Below, piece by piece: positions 1 to 8,293 of a stretch of DNA of 64,000 bases. Location: the NCBI RefSeq assembly GCF_042652185.1, contig NZ_JBHSIX010000005.1. One strand, given 5' to 3'. Source of the stretch: Actinacidiphila fildesensis. Lineage in GTDB: Bacteria > Actinomycetota > Actinomycetes > Streptomycetales > Streptomycetaceae. The first letter of the stretch is position 1; each line of letters opens with the position of its first letter. The notes beneath the pieces were generated by a model that was not told the origin of the DNA, made no database searches, and saw only the letters and a program-made list of their open reading frames with translations. A program made the translations under genes and the position numbers.

Positions 1-88
1 CCCACCCACCGGTACACCCGAATGGCGCAACCACGAGCCCGGCCCCACCACCGGGCCGGCGGCGTACGGCCGCCGGGCAGCACCACCG

Positions 89-1447
89 TCAGCAGCCACC
101 CGACGCGGTGCGTGCGGGGGCGGCCGTGCCGATCTGAAGGGTGGCCGGGGCCGAGCAGCAGCCGCCGCCGTCGGTGGGGGCCTCGGCTTCGTCGAAGAGC
201 CCCGCTCCGCCGCACACTCCGGTCTCGGGCAGGGTCAACTCGACGCGTTCGGCGGACTGGTGATCGCCGGCGAGGGACGCGGCGATGGAGCGGACCTGCT
301 CATAGCCGGTCATGGCCAGGAACGTCGGCGCGCGACCGTAGGACTTCATGCCGACCAGGTAGGCGCCGGCCTCGGGGTGGGAGAGCTCTTTGACGCCGTG
401 CGGGTAGACGGTGCCGCACGAGTGGACGTTGGGGTCGATCAGCGGCGCGAGTGCGACGGGCGCCTGCAGGCGCTCGTCCAGGCCGAGGCGCAGTTCGCCG
501 ACGAACGACAGGTCGGGGCGCAGACCGGTCAGGCCGATGATCTCGTCGACCGGCTCCAGCCGGGTGCCGTCCTCCCCGACCAGCACGAGCCGCCCGCCGT
601 CACGCTCCACAGCGGCCGTGCGGAATCCGGTCACGGCATTGGCGTGACCGGCCTCGACGGCCGCCTTCGCGCGCAGGCCGAGGGCGCCGCGGGCGGGCAG
701 CTGATCGGCTTCGCCGCCGCCGAAGGTGCTCCCGCTGAGGCCACGGCGCAGAATCCACACCGCGTGCGTGCCGGGGGCGTCCTTGGCGAGGTCGGCGAGG
801 TAGGCCAACGCGGTGAACGCGGAGGCGCCGGAGCCCACGACAGCGGTGCGTCTGCCGGCGTACCGGGCGCGGACGGCCGGGTCTGCGAGGTCCGGGACGC
901 GGTAGGCGATGCGGTCGGCGGCGGCGCGCTCGCCGAGCGCCGGCAGGCCGTCGCCGCCCAGCGGGGCGGGGGTCGACCAGGTGCCGGAGGCGTCGATGAC
1001 GGCGCGGGCGGTGATCCGCTCCTCGGCCCCGCCGGAACCGGCGAGGTGGACGGTGAAGGGCTGCTCGGCACGGTCGGCGTCCACGACGCGATCCCGTCCG
1101 GCCCGTGACACACCGGTCACCCGGGCGTCGTACCGGACCCGGTCACCGAGAGCGTCCGCCAGCGGCTGCAGATACTTCTCAGCCCAGTCCGCGCCGGAGG
1201 GGTAGGTGGTCCCGTCGGGGTGGAGCCAGCCGGTGGGGGCCAGCAGCTTCTCCGCGGCCGGATCGACGACCTCGCTCCAGGTGGAGAAGAGCCGCACGTG
1301 CCCCCACTCGCGCACCGCGCTGCCCGCACCGGTCCCGGCTTCCAGGACCAAGGGTTCCAGTCCGCGGTCCAGGAGCTGGGCGGCGGCGGCCAGCCCGACG
1401 GGGCCGGCTCCGATGACGACGACGGGAAGGACGGTGGTCGTACTCAT
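89..1447 (-). CDS. FAD/NAD(P)-dependent flavoprotein oxidoreductase (ArsO-like)
   Basis: A 452-residue flavoprotein of the flavin monooxygenase / thioredoxin-reductase fold. A Rossmann FAD motif GAGPVGLAAAA lies near residue 12 and a second dinucleotide motif VVGSGASAF near the middle, as expected for FAD plus NAD(P)H binding. An upstream in-frame ATG exists at 1492, but the ATG at 1447 is preceded by GAAAGG at good spacing and begins directly with the FAD fold, so it is preferred. The tail is cysteine-rich (GVCGGAG and GGGCCSAP), which is unusual for the fold and could bind metal or metalloid. It is divergent from an ArsR repressor, the arrangement of arsenic-linked ArsO flavoproteins. The substrate is inferred only from this context; a general flavin monooxygenase is the alternative. 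Confidence 0.75.
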   Translation of the reverse strand: MSTTTVLPVVVIGAGPVGLAAAAQLLDRGLEPLVLEAGTGAGSAVREWGHVRLFSTWSEVVDPAAEKLLAPTGWLHPDGTTYPSGADWAEKYLQPLADALGDRVRYDARVTGVSRAGRDRVVDADRAEQPFTVHLAGSGGAEERITARAVIDASGTWSTPAPLGGDGLPALGERAAADRIAYRVPDLADPAVRARYAGRRTAVVGSGASAFTALAYLADLAKDAPGTHAVWILRRGLSGSTFGGGEADQLPARGALGLRAKAAVEAGHANAVTGFRTAAVERDGGRLVLVGEDGTRLEPVDEIIGLTGLRPDLSFVGELRLGLDERLQAPVALAPLIDPNVHSCGTVYPHGVKELSHPEAGAYLVGMKSYGRAPTFLAMTGYEQVRSIAASLAGDHQSAERVELTLPETGVCGGAGLFDEAEAPTDGGGCCSAPATLQIGTAAPARTASGGC

Positions 1448-1492
1448 GGCGGTTGAGCCTTTCAGAGCGGCAGGACGGCGCTGTTTCGACAT

Positions 1493-1527
1493 GCATCGAT
1501 ACAGTGAACCTTGCCACCGGCATCGAT
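1493..1527. promoter_or_regulatory. Candidate ArsR operator, repeated GCATCGAT
   Basis: The octamer GCATCGAT occurs twice, at 1493-1500 and 1520-1527, in the 98-bp gap between the divergent flavoprotein and arsR starts. Each contains the self-complementary ATCGAT core. Repeated short palindromes in a shared intergenic region are typical ArsR/SmtB operators. No convincing -10/-35 pair was picked. Confidence 0.45.
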
Positions 1528-1545
1528 GGGTGTCAACATAGACGC

Positions 1546-1899
1546 ATGTCGAATTCAGAGGTTGCCGAGTTGCCGGTTCTGCGGCCGGCCGTGCCGTGCT
1601 GCCCGCCGCTGACGCAGCGGCCGCTGACCGTCCTCGAGGCGGAACTGACCGCGGCGATGTTCAAGGCTCTCGGCGATCCGGTCCGGCTGCGGCTGTTCTC
1701 CCTGGTCGCCTCGCACGACGGCGGGGAGGCCTGCGTCTGCGACATCTCCGACGTCGGCGTCTCGCAGCCCACCGTCAGCCATCACCTCAAGAAGCTGCGC
1801 GAGGCCGGCCTCCTCACCTCCGAGCGGCGGGGCACCTGGGTCTACTACCGCGTGGTCCCCGCGGTGCTCGCCGCCATGGCCGGCGTACTGACCGCCTGA
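1546..1899 (+). CDS. arsR: ArsR/SmtB-family metalloregulator
   Basis: A 117-residue winged-helix repressor. The sequence shows FKALGDPVRLRLFSLV, then ACVCDIS, which is the alpha3 CVC metalloid-binding motif of ArsR proteins, then the recognition helix SQPTVSHHLKKLREAGL and the beta-wing ERRGTWVYYRV. An N-terminal CC pair (AVPCCPP) could add thiol ligands. The ATG at 1546 was chosen over upstream in-frame starts because the family begins close to this point. In this family As(III)/Sb(III) binding to the CVC cysteines releases DNA. The divergent flavoprotein is the likely target, via repeats in the shared gap. Confidence 0.88.
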   Translation: MSNSEVAELPVLRPAVPCCPPLTQRPLTVLEAELTAAMFKALGDPVRLRLFSLVASHDGGEACVCDISDVGVSQPTVSHHLKKLREAGLLTSERRGTWVYYRVVPAVLAAMAGVLTA

Positions 1900-1909
1900 A
1901 ACCGGGGTG

Positions 1910-2671
1910 TCAGCCGACCCGCTCCGCCAGGAAGTCCTCCCAGGTCCGCTCGCCCACGGCTGCCCCGTCGAGCGACAGGTTCTCGGCGGCCCGGTAGGCG
2001 CGGCCGGCCTTTCCGGGCATCCGCACCGGCATCATCAGGCGGTGCTTGCCGCGCGCCCGCAGATAGCCGCGGCTCAGGTCGGCCATCCCGTACACCTTCG
2101 GCCCCGCCAGGTCGGGCACCAGGCCGGCCGGTTCGCCGAGGGCCAGTTCCACCAGCCGGGCCGCGACCTCACGCGAGTCGACCGGCTGGAACCGCAGTCC
2201 GCCCGGGACCGGGATCACCGGCAGCTTCCCCATCTTCTCCACCACCGTCAGGACCAGGTCGTGGAACTGGGCCGCGCGCAGCGTCGTCCACGGGATGCCG
2301 GACTCGGCGACGGCCCGCTCCGCGCCCAACTTGGCCTGGAACCAGCCCAGCGGCATCTTGTCCGTGCCGATCACGGAGACGTACACCACGTGTCGCACTC
2401 CGGCGCGCGATGCGGCCCGCATCAGATTCCGGGTCGCCTCGTCATCGCCCTTGGGCCCGCCCGCGAGGTGCAGGATGACATCGATGCCGTCCACCGCCGC
2501 CTCGATTCCCTCGCCCGTGAGGAGATCGCCGCTCACGTACGCGACGCCGTCCACGGACTCACGGTGCTGCCGGCTGAGGACGCGAACCTCGCGCCCGGCC
2601 GCCCGCAGCAGGGGGACGACGTGGCCGCCCAGAGTGCCCGTACCACCGGTGACCAGGATCGTTGACGTCAT
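1910..2671 (-). CDS. NAD(P)-binding atypical SDR / NmrA-like epimerase family protein
   Basis: A 253-residue protein with the glycine-rich dinucleotide motif VTGGTGTLGGHV at the N terminus and the atypical-SDR pattern HVVYVSVIGTDK followed by WFQAKLGAERAVAESG. It lacks a clean YxxxK site, so it is more like an NmrA/complex-I-NDUFA9 type reductase, isomerase or regulator than a classical dehydrogenase. The ATG at 2671 is the natural family start. It is transcribed away from an ECF sigma factor gene across a 103-bp gap. Epimerase/oxidoreductase partners of this kind are established neighbours of ECF41/SigJ-type sigma factors, so it may belong to that regulon. Its substrate cannot be told from sequence. 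Confidence 0.75.
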   Translation of the reverse strand: MTSTILVTGGTGTLGGHVVPLLRAAGREVRVLSRQHRESVDGVAYVSGDLLTGEGIEAAVDGIDVILHLAGGPKGDDEATRNLMRAASRAGVRHVVYVSVIGTDKMPLGWFQAKLGAERAVAESGIPWTTLRAAQFHDLVLTVVEKMGKLPVIPVPGGLRFQPVDSREVAARLVELALGEPAGLVPDLAGPKVYGMADLSRGYLRARGKHRLMMPVRMPGKAGRAYRAAENLSLDGAAVGERTWEDFLAERVG

Positions 2672-2774
2672 GGCTGCTCCAAATTCGTTCGGTCCGGGAG
2701 TCGGCCTCCCGGTACCTTCAGCTCGGTTCTGTGGATCTACTGCTATGACCCCCGGCGACGAAGGAATGTGACCG

Positions 2775-3659
2775 ATGGACGAGAACGCATCGCTGATCGA
2801 GCGTTTCGAGGAGGACCGGGTTCGCCTTCGGGCCGTGGCCTACCGGATGCTCGGCTCGGTGAGCGAGGCCGACGACGCCGTGCAGGAGACCTGGCTGCGC
2901 CTCAGTCGTACCGACGCCGGCAGCGTGGAGAACCTCGGCGGCTGGCTGACGACCGTCGTGTCACGCGTGTGTCTGAACATGCTGCGCTCGCGCGACCACC
3001 GCCGCGAGGAACCCCTCGCATTCCACGAGCCCGACCCGGCCCTCGGCCGGCCGGACGGGGTCGACCCCGAGCAGGAGGCGTTGATGGCCGACTCCGTCGG
3101 CCTGGCCCTGCTGGTGGTGCTCGACACGCTGACGCCGCCCGAGCGCCTCGCCTTCGTGCTGCACGACATGTTCACCGTGCCCTTCGACGAGATCGCCCCG
3201 CTGATCGAACGCTCCCCTGCCGCCACACGGCAGCTCGCGAGCCGGGCCCGCCGCCGGGTCAAAGGGGGAACGGCGGTCCCCGACACCGATCTGACCCGCC
3301 AACGCCGGGTCGTGGACGCCTTCCTGGCCGCCACCCGAGGCGGCGACTTCGACGCGCTCGTCGCCCTGCTCCACCCGGATGTCGTACTCCGGGCCGACAG
3401 GTCGGTCGTCCCCACCCCCGAGCCCATCCTCATCAGCGGCGCGCAGACCGTGGCCAAGGGCGCGATGGCCGCCATGGAACGCGCTCGGTCCACCGTGGCG
3501 GCGCTGGTCAACGGAACGGTCGGGCTCGCCATGGCCCCCTTCGGTCGGCTGTACCTGGTGCTCGACTTCACCATCACCGATGACCTGGTCACCGAGATCG
3601 AGATCATCGCCGACCCGGATGCCCTCCACCAGGTCGACCTCGCCGTCCTCGACAGCTGA
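2775..3659 (+). CDS. ECF sigma factor, SigJ/ECF41-like, with C-terminal SnoaL domain
   Basis: A 294-residue sigma-70 family protein. Region 2 runs from residue 10 to 80 (RLRAVAYRMLGSVSEADDAVQETWLRL), region 4 from about 110 to 165 (LTPPERLAFVLHDMFTVPFDEIAPLI), and a C-terminal SnoaL/NTF2-like domain follows from about 180. This extra domain defines the SigJ/ECF41 type, where it replaces a separate anti-sigma factor and tunes activity. No anti-sigma gene lies nearby. The ATG is preceded by GAAGGA. The adjacent divergent NAD(P)-binding protein fits the usual ECF41 gene pair. The canonical DGGGK motif of ECF41 C-terminal domains is not evident, so exact subgrouping is open. Confidence 0.85.
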   Translation: MDENASLIERFEEDRVRLRAVAYRMLGSVSEADDAVQETWLRLSRTDAGSVENLGGWLTTVVSRVCLNMLRSRDHRREEPLAFHEPDPALGRPDGVDPEQEALMADSVGLALLVVLDTLTPPERLAFVLHDMFTVPFDEIAPLIERSPAATRQLASRARRRVKGGTAVPDTDLTRQRRVVDAFLAATRGGDFDALVALLHPDVVLRADRSVVPTPEPILISGAQTVAKGAMAAMERARSTVAALVNGTVGLAMAPFGRLYLVLDFTITDDLVTEIEIIADPDALHQVDLAVLDS

Positions 3660-3682
3660 CCTGACTCAACACCCTCAGCACG

Positions 3683-3713
3683 GCCGGGAGCACGGATACG
3701 AAGTGCTCCCGGC
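3683..3713. terminator. Bidirectional hairpin terminator
   Basis: A perfect 11-bp inverted repeat, GCCGGGAGCAC and GTGCTCCCGGC, with a 9-nt loop lies between the convergent sigma-factor and lanthipeptide-synthetase genes. It has no long T run, as is usual in Streptomyces. Confidence 0.75.
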
Positions 3714-3742
3714 ATCAATGCGTGCGGCGCATACCTGACGTC

Positions 3743-6394
3743 TCACGCACCGCAGAGACGCTGCCCGCCGTGGTCGCGCAGTCGGCGCAGGAAGGACAGC
3801 GCTCCCGCGCTGCCCGTCGCCCAGGCCGAGTCGGAGCCGACGAGGGTGTTGTCGGGCAGCAACGGCTGCCGGGCGGTCCCGCCACTACGGGCCAGGATCA
3901 GCCCCGCCACGTCTTCCGCGTCCCGCCAGAAGCTGTCGTCGCCCGTGGCGACGGCCGCGTCGACGAGCAGTTCGCCGACGCCGGCCAGACCGCAGCACTG
4001 GGAGACCAGGCTCATCCGCGGTGCGAGCGCGCGGCACACCCGGGCGCAGCGCAGGCCGAGTTCGAGAAGCTCCCTGTCCTCGTCCCGGCTGCCCGCCGCG
4101 ATCAGGACGGCGCCTATGCCCGCCATTCCGCGACACCACGATCCATAGCGCCGGGAGGCGCCAGGGCGGGCGGCGGCAGCGAGCAGGCCGGGGGTGTCCG
4201 CGGCGAGTTGGGTGAGGCCGGCCCGGGCCGCAGCACCGACGGCCCGGTCGGCGGTGGCCCGGTGGTAGACGTGCAGGAAGTGGACGATTCCCGCCCTGCC
4301 GTGAGCGAAGCCGTGGTCGTAGGCCGCGAGCGAGGGTGCCTGCGGCAGCCCCGATCCCTCTTCCTCGGGCTGCCCGGTCCGGTTCAACAGCTCCCGGGCG
4401 CATCGGCCCGCTGCGGCCAGGTGCGCGGCTGCCCTCTCCTGATGTCCCGCAACGCGGGCCCGGTGTGCCAGGAGCAGTTGGCCCGTTCCGGTGCCTGCCG
4501 CACCGCCGATCTGGTCGCCGCTGCCGTCGTAGTGCAGCAGGCCGGGCGGATCCGAGGGCGCCGGGCCACCGTGAGGAGACGGGAACGCGTCGGCGGCCGA
4601 TGCCAGGAACAGCTCCACTCCGGTACGGCCGGTGTACAGGGCAGCGGACAGCGCGGCCGTCTCGGGGTGTTCCGCCGTTCGGCGGGCCAGGTCGGCGACG
4701 GCCTGCGGTACGCCTGGATGGTCAGTGTGGTGCAGGAGTTCCAGGCCCACCCCGGCCGAGCCCGCGTAGAGCGTCACGGTCGAGCCCGTGTGACGTCCGC
4801 CCGGCCCGGCGGGTGACCGGGAGGCGCGCACACAACCGGCGACGGTGTGCGCGATCACGTCGTCCAGCAGCCCGGCGGTGATCCGTGGCGGAGTCGGCGG
4901 ACGGCGCCCGCCGACCGGTTCCGGCAGGCCGGCCCGTAACCGTCCCGCACAGGCCACTCGTTCCGCGGGATCGAGGCTGAGCAACCCGGCGACCAGCGCG
5001 CGGACCGGACGGTGGGCGGCGCCGGGCAGCGCGCCGTCCAAGCAGGCCAGTGTCCGGTCACGGTTGACGGCGTGGTCGGGGTCGACGACCACCGGGTCCA
5101 TGCCGGTCAGCGCGAAGTGCAGGGTCGCGCCGAGTGCGTAGAGGTCGTCCGCCGGGTGGGGCGGGGCTCCGGCGCGGTACACGGGGAGGGTGTAGCCGGG
5201 TGTCGCACCGGCCGGGCGACGAGACCCCAGAGCACCGATGCCGAAGTCGACAAGACGACAGATGCCGTCCGAGCCGATGACCACGTTGCCCGGTTTCAGG
5301 TCGCACACCACCACCCCTCGGGCATGCACCGCGTCGAGCGAGGCCAGCAACTGACGTGCCAGCGTGGAGATCTGACGCCCGGTGCGATGGGGATCTGCAC
5401 CATAAGGCCCGTGCTCCAGCACGTCGCGGCGCAGGTCACGGGGACCGCAGTCCGTGGTGACCAGGTACTCGTCCTCGCCGTGCCGCACGTGGTCGACGAC
5501 GCGCGGCACGCCGTCGAGGCCGTCCAGCGCCGCCAGCACGGCACGTTCGTTGCGCAGCCGGCCACGGGCGTCCACTCCGTGCTCGTCCTCGCCGGCATAC
5601 GCTCTGGCCTGCTTGACCACCACCCGGCCACCGGTCACCGTGTCCACAGCGCGGTAGACGTCCCCGTGCGGGGACCGCGCGATGCCCCCGGTGAGCCGGT
5701 ATCTGCCGCCGACAAGGCGCGTGGCAGGTCGCCCCGGGCCGGGCGCGGCCGCCCCGAACGGATCCTTCGTCCAAGGGGGTTGGCGGTACCGGCTGCTCGC
5801 ACGACCGGCGAAGCTCTGACCGTCAGGACCGGTCATGAGGAGCGCCGACGCGCCGGCTCCGATCGCCCCGGGCGCCCGGAAGGGGCCGTACCGGTAGTAG
5901 ACCGGAGCGTCCGGCCGCACCCGGCGATCGCTGAGCACCCGCGGTCCGGCGCGCCCGGCCAGGACCTCGGCCAGTTCCCTGCCGAGCGCCGCCACATCCT
6001 GCCCGCGGGGATAGACGGTGACCGCCTTCCCGACGAGGGCCTGGTCCCGCACCCCTGCGTTCAACTCCCCCAGCACCGCGGCGCTCCGCGCGAACTTCGC
6101 TTCGCAGGTGTAGCGCAGCAGCACCGGGACGAGTAGCTCCATGGTCCCGGCGAGGTCGTCGGGCCGGGCGGAGACGTGCAGTTTCCAGCCGTGCTCCATC
6201 GCCGGCATACGCGGATCGAACAGATAGAGCCAGACATCATCCGCACTACGGCGACGCTCGTGACCGGCCACGAGCGCGTCGAGCCGCTCCCCCAGGTCCG
6301 GCGCGGACCCGCCCGGAACCGACCCCGACCCCGGAACCGACCCCGGAACCGAGCCCGGCACCGGAGCCGGCACCGGTGCCGGCTCCGGCCTCAA
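3743..6394 (-). CDS. Kinase/cyclase lanthipeptide synthetase (LanKC/LanL, class IV-type zinc site)
   Basis: An approximately 883-residue synthetase that dehydrates Ser/Thr of a precursor through phosphorylation and elimination, then closes thioether rings. An N-terminal lyase-like domain carries GWKLHVSA (69-76) and VYYRYGPF (165-172). A kinase domain spans about 228-500, with CDLKPGN (364-370) and DFG (383-385). A LanC-like cyclase spans about 530-883, with AYDHGFAHG (691-699), WCRG (753-756) and QCCG (799-802). The three cysteines C754, C800 and C801 match the zinc-ligand positions of true LanC enzymes, with Cys replacing the usual His as in LanM CCG proteins. Class III LanKC enzymes lack this site, so class IV is favoured. 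The start is uncertain: TTG at 6394 opens a low-complexity Pro/Val/Gly/Ser tail with a weak ribosome site. It lies 33 bp after the precursor gene in the same direction. Confidence 0.85.
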   Translation of the reverse strand: MRPEPAPVPAPVPGSVPGSVPGSGSVPGGSAPDLGERLDALVAGHERRRSADDVWLYLFDPRMPAMEHGWKLHVSARPDDLAGTMELLVPVLLRYTCEAKFARSAAVLGELNAGVRDQALVGKAVTVYPRGQDVAALGRELAEVLAGRAGPRVLSDRRVRPDAPVYYRYGPFRAPGAIGAGASALLMTGPDGQSFAGRASSRYRQPPWTKDPFGAAAPGPGRPATRLVGGRYRLTGGIARSPHGDVYRAVDTVTGGRVVVKQARAYAGEDEHGVDARGRLRNERAVLAALDGLDGVPRVVDHVRHGEDEYLVTTDCGPRDLRRDVLEHGPYGADPHRTGRQISTLARQLLASLDAVHARGVVVCDLKPGNVVIGSDGICRLVDFGIGALGSRRPAGATPGYTLPVYRAGAPPHPADDLYALGATLHFALTGMDPVVVDPDHAVNRDRTLACLDGALPGAAHRPVRALVAGLLSLDPAERVACAGRLRAGLPEPVGGRRPPTPPRITAGLLDDVIAHTVAGCVRASRSPAGPGGRHTGSTVTLYAGSAGVGLELLHHTDHPGVPQAVADLARRTAEHPETAALSAALYTGRTGVELFLASAADAFPSPHGGPAPSDPPGLLHYDGSGDQIGGAAGTGTGQLLLAHRARVAGHQERAAAHLAAAGRCARELLNRTGQPEEEGSGLPQAPSLAAYDHGFAHGRAGIVHFLHVYHRATADRAVGAAARAGLTQLAADTPGLLAAAARPGASRRYGSWCRGMAGIGAVLIAAGSRDEDRELLELGLRCARVCRALAPRMSLVSQCCGLAGVGELLVDAAVATGDDSFWRDAEDVAGLILARSGGTARQPLLPDNTLVGSDSAWATGSAGALSFLRRLRDHGGQRLCGA
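6312..6385. repeat. Tandem low-complexity repeat at synthetase 5' end
   Basis: CCCGGAACCGA occurs at 6312, 6330 and 6342, followed by degenerate GCCGGCACCGG units. On the minus strand it encodes a PVPGSVPGS-type linker before the synthetase domains. Its length may vary between strains, and it makes the true start codon uncertain. Confidence 0.6.
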
Positions 6395-6427
6395 AGGATC
6401 GGTTCTGCCGACGGTGGACCGGCCGGG

Positions 6428-6583
6428 CTAGTCACATGCGAACCGCGTGGTCGCGGTGACCCAGGGATCAGCCAAGCACGCTTCGGCACCGCGGCCGGGA
6501 TCCAGCTCGTCCTCGAACGTGATCCCCTCCGCTTCCACATCCAGCGGACCGGCGTCACGGATGTCCAGTTCCACAGGGCTCAT
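6428..6583 (-). CDS. Putative lanthipeptide precursor peptide
   Basis: A 51-residue peptide immediately upstream of the lanthipeptide synthetase and on the same strand. The ATG at 6583 follows GAAAGGA at 6-nt spacing, which decides it over an in-frame ATG at 6616. Residues 1-34 are acidic and leader-like (ELDIRDAG, GITFEDELDPG). The last 17 residues form a candidate core with two cysteines (C36, C50), three threonines (T43, T45, T46), a Trp and the terminal FACD. This composition would allow up to two lanthionine-type rings. It does not resemble the SapB/AmfS or venezuelin leaders known to me. The assignment rests on position and composition; the leader/core boundary is inferred. Confidence 0.72.
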   Translation of the reverse strand: MSPVELDIRDAGPLDVEAEGITFEDELDPGRGAEACLADPWVTATTRFACD

Positions 6584-6911
6584 ATCGATCCTTTCGCGAA
6601 AGAGCGGGCATTCCATTTCACGAACCGAGCGTCCTCACGGCCGTCCACGCCGTCCCGCCGCGCCGGAGAGCACGCAGCCAGAGCGGCGAGTAGCGGGCTG
6701 TCGGACCGTCACAGTCTCCTGGACGCCCGCGAAGGAGGAACGTCGTAAACCAGCCGACTTGCGGGCCGGAAATCCGAACAAGATCATCCGCAGTGGAACC
6801 AAACGCCGCGCCGGTCTCTCTTCGACGGCGAGAAGGAGCGCGGCATACGCGGGAACAGAATCCGCAGCTGCGATGATCACCGGATCAGCCGAGTCAGGAA
6901 CAAGGAGCGTC

Positions 6912-8213
6912 ATGGTGCAAGGCAAGTTCGGTAGGCGCGCGGCGATGAGCGCTTCGGTGCTGGCTCTCGCCGTCGCCTCGGTCCCGGCCCTCGCTGCCCC
7001 GTCCGAAGCCCGGACCACGGCGGGGACCGAAGTGGGCATCACCGCTCGGCAGGACGACGCGCTGCCGAAGCCGGATCTCGATGCCCTGCACAAGGTCTTC
7101 GCGCAGGTGATGGCCGGCGGCGCGCCGGGCGTGATGACCCGTATCGACAACGGGAACACCGTCTACCGGGAGACCGCCGGGGTGGCCGACCGCGCCAACG
7201 GGCAGGCCATGAACACCGATGCGCGCTTCCGCATCGGCAGCATCACCAAGTCCTTCTCGACGGTGGTGCTGCTGCAGCTCGTCCAGGAGGGCAAGATCGC
7301 GCTGGACGCGCCGGTCAACCAGTACCTGCCGGGTCTGCTGCCCGACTCGACGATCACGGTGCGGCATCTGCTGACCCACCGCAGTGGTCTGTGGGACTAC
7401 ACCAACGACATGTTCGCCAACACGGTTCCCGGGTTCGAGGCGGTCCGGAACAAGGTGTTCACGTACCAGGAGCTGGTGAATCTCTCGCTCGCCCACCCGA
7501 GGACGGCCAAGCCGGGCGCCGCCTACCAGTACTCCAACACCAACTTCGTGGTCGTCGGCGCACTGATCGAGAAGGTCACCGGCAACCCGGTGGGCGCCGA
7601 GTACCAGCGGCGCATCATCACTCCGCTGCAGCTGAACAACACCTTCTACGTGCACCCGAGCGCCACCATCCCCGGCCGCCACATCAAGGGCTATCTGACC
7701 CCCGACGAGGCGGGCGCGCCGCTGGTCGACTCCACCGACCAGACGGTCTCCTGGGCCCAGTCGGCCGGTGCCATGGTCTCGAACCCGCGGGACCTCAACC
7801 GCTTCTTCTCGTCCCTGCTGGGCGGCCGGCTGCTGAGCTCGGGCATGCTCACCGAGATGCTCAAGATGACGCCCAGCGACGACACCGGAACCCGTTTCTA
7901 CGGACTCGGCCTGCGTCAGCGCGACCTGTCCTGCGGGATCTCGGTCTACGGTCACACCGGCACCGTGCAGGGCTTCTACTCCTACGCCTTCACGACCCGT
8001 GACGGCCGCCGCAGCGTCAGCTCGATGGCCAACACCTCCAACAACGGCAACGTCAACACCATCCTCGGCAACACCCTCGAAGCGGCCTTCTGCGGCAAGG
8101 CCCCCGCCCCGAAGACTCCGGCCACCCAGGGCCCGTCCTCGAAGCGGTCGGCGGCCGCCACCCCGAAGGCGCCGTTCTACGAGGACATCGCGCCGAACGT
8201 CGCCCGGCACTGA
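6912..8213 (+). CDS. Secreted serine hydrolase, class C beta-lactamase / DD-peptidase family
   Basis: A 433-residue exported enzyme of the serine beta-lactamase-like superfamily. The ATG at 6912 follows AAGGAGC; a longer open frame upstream has no matching ribosome site. The signal peptide has a basic start (KFGRR), a hydrophobic stretch and an ALAAP cleavage region near residue 29. Catalytic motifs are SITK (S110, K113), YSN (207-209) and HTG (348-350, in place of KTG). Such proteins act outside the cell as D-alanyl-D-alanine carboxypeptidases, esterases or peptidases. It is divergent from the lanthipeptide genes across about 330 bp. A role in peptide maturation or self-protection is possible but unsupported. 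The C terminus carries a lysine/proline-rich tail. Confidence 0.87.
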   Translation: MVQGKFGRRAAMSASVLALAVASVPALAAPSEARTTAGTEVGITARQDDALPKPDLDALHKVFAQVMAGGAPGVMTRIDNGNTVYRETAGVADRANGQAMNTDARFRIGSITKSFSTVVLLQLVQEGKIALDAPVNQYLPGLLPDSTITVRHLLTHRSGLWDYTNDMFANTVPGFEAVRNKVFTYQELVNLSLAHPRTAKPGAAYQYSNTNFVVVGALIEKVTGNPVGAEYQRRIITPLQLNNTFYVHPSATIPGRHIKGYLTPDEAGAPLVDSTDQTVSWAQSAGAMVSNPRDLNRFFSSLLGGRLLSSGMLTEMLKMTPSDDTGTRFYGLGLRQRDLSCGISVYGHTGTVQGFYSYAFTTRDGRRSVSSMANTSNNGNVNTILGNTLEAAFCGKAPAPKTPATQGPSSKRSAAATPKAPFYEDIAPNVARH

Positions 8214-8220
8214 GTACGTT

Positions 8221-8268
8221 CCGGCCGGTGGCCGTGCGACCCGGCGAGGGCGCGCGGCCACCGGCCGG
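8221..8268. terminator. Hairpin terminator between convergent genes
   Basis: A perfect 14-bp inverted repeat, CCGGCCGGTGGCCG and CGGCCACCGGCCGG, with a 20-nt loop lies between the serine-hydrolase stop and the convergent MFS stop. It probably serves both. Confidence 0.75.
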
Positions 8269-8293
8269 GAGCACCCGACGCGGCAGGGCCGGA

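Noticed and set aside
1..88. Possible gene or terminator at the left edge
   Set aside because: Only a 6-bp inverted repeat (GCCCGG and CCGGGC near 37-56) is seen; too weak to call.
6912..8213. Serine hydrolase as the dedicated lanthipeptide leader protease
   Set aside because: It is of the DD-peptidase/beta-lactamase type, faces away from the locus and has its own ribosome site; leader proteases of these systems are usually of other families. A link remains unproven.
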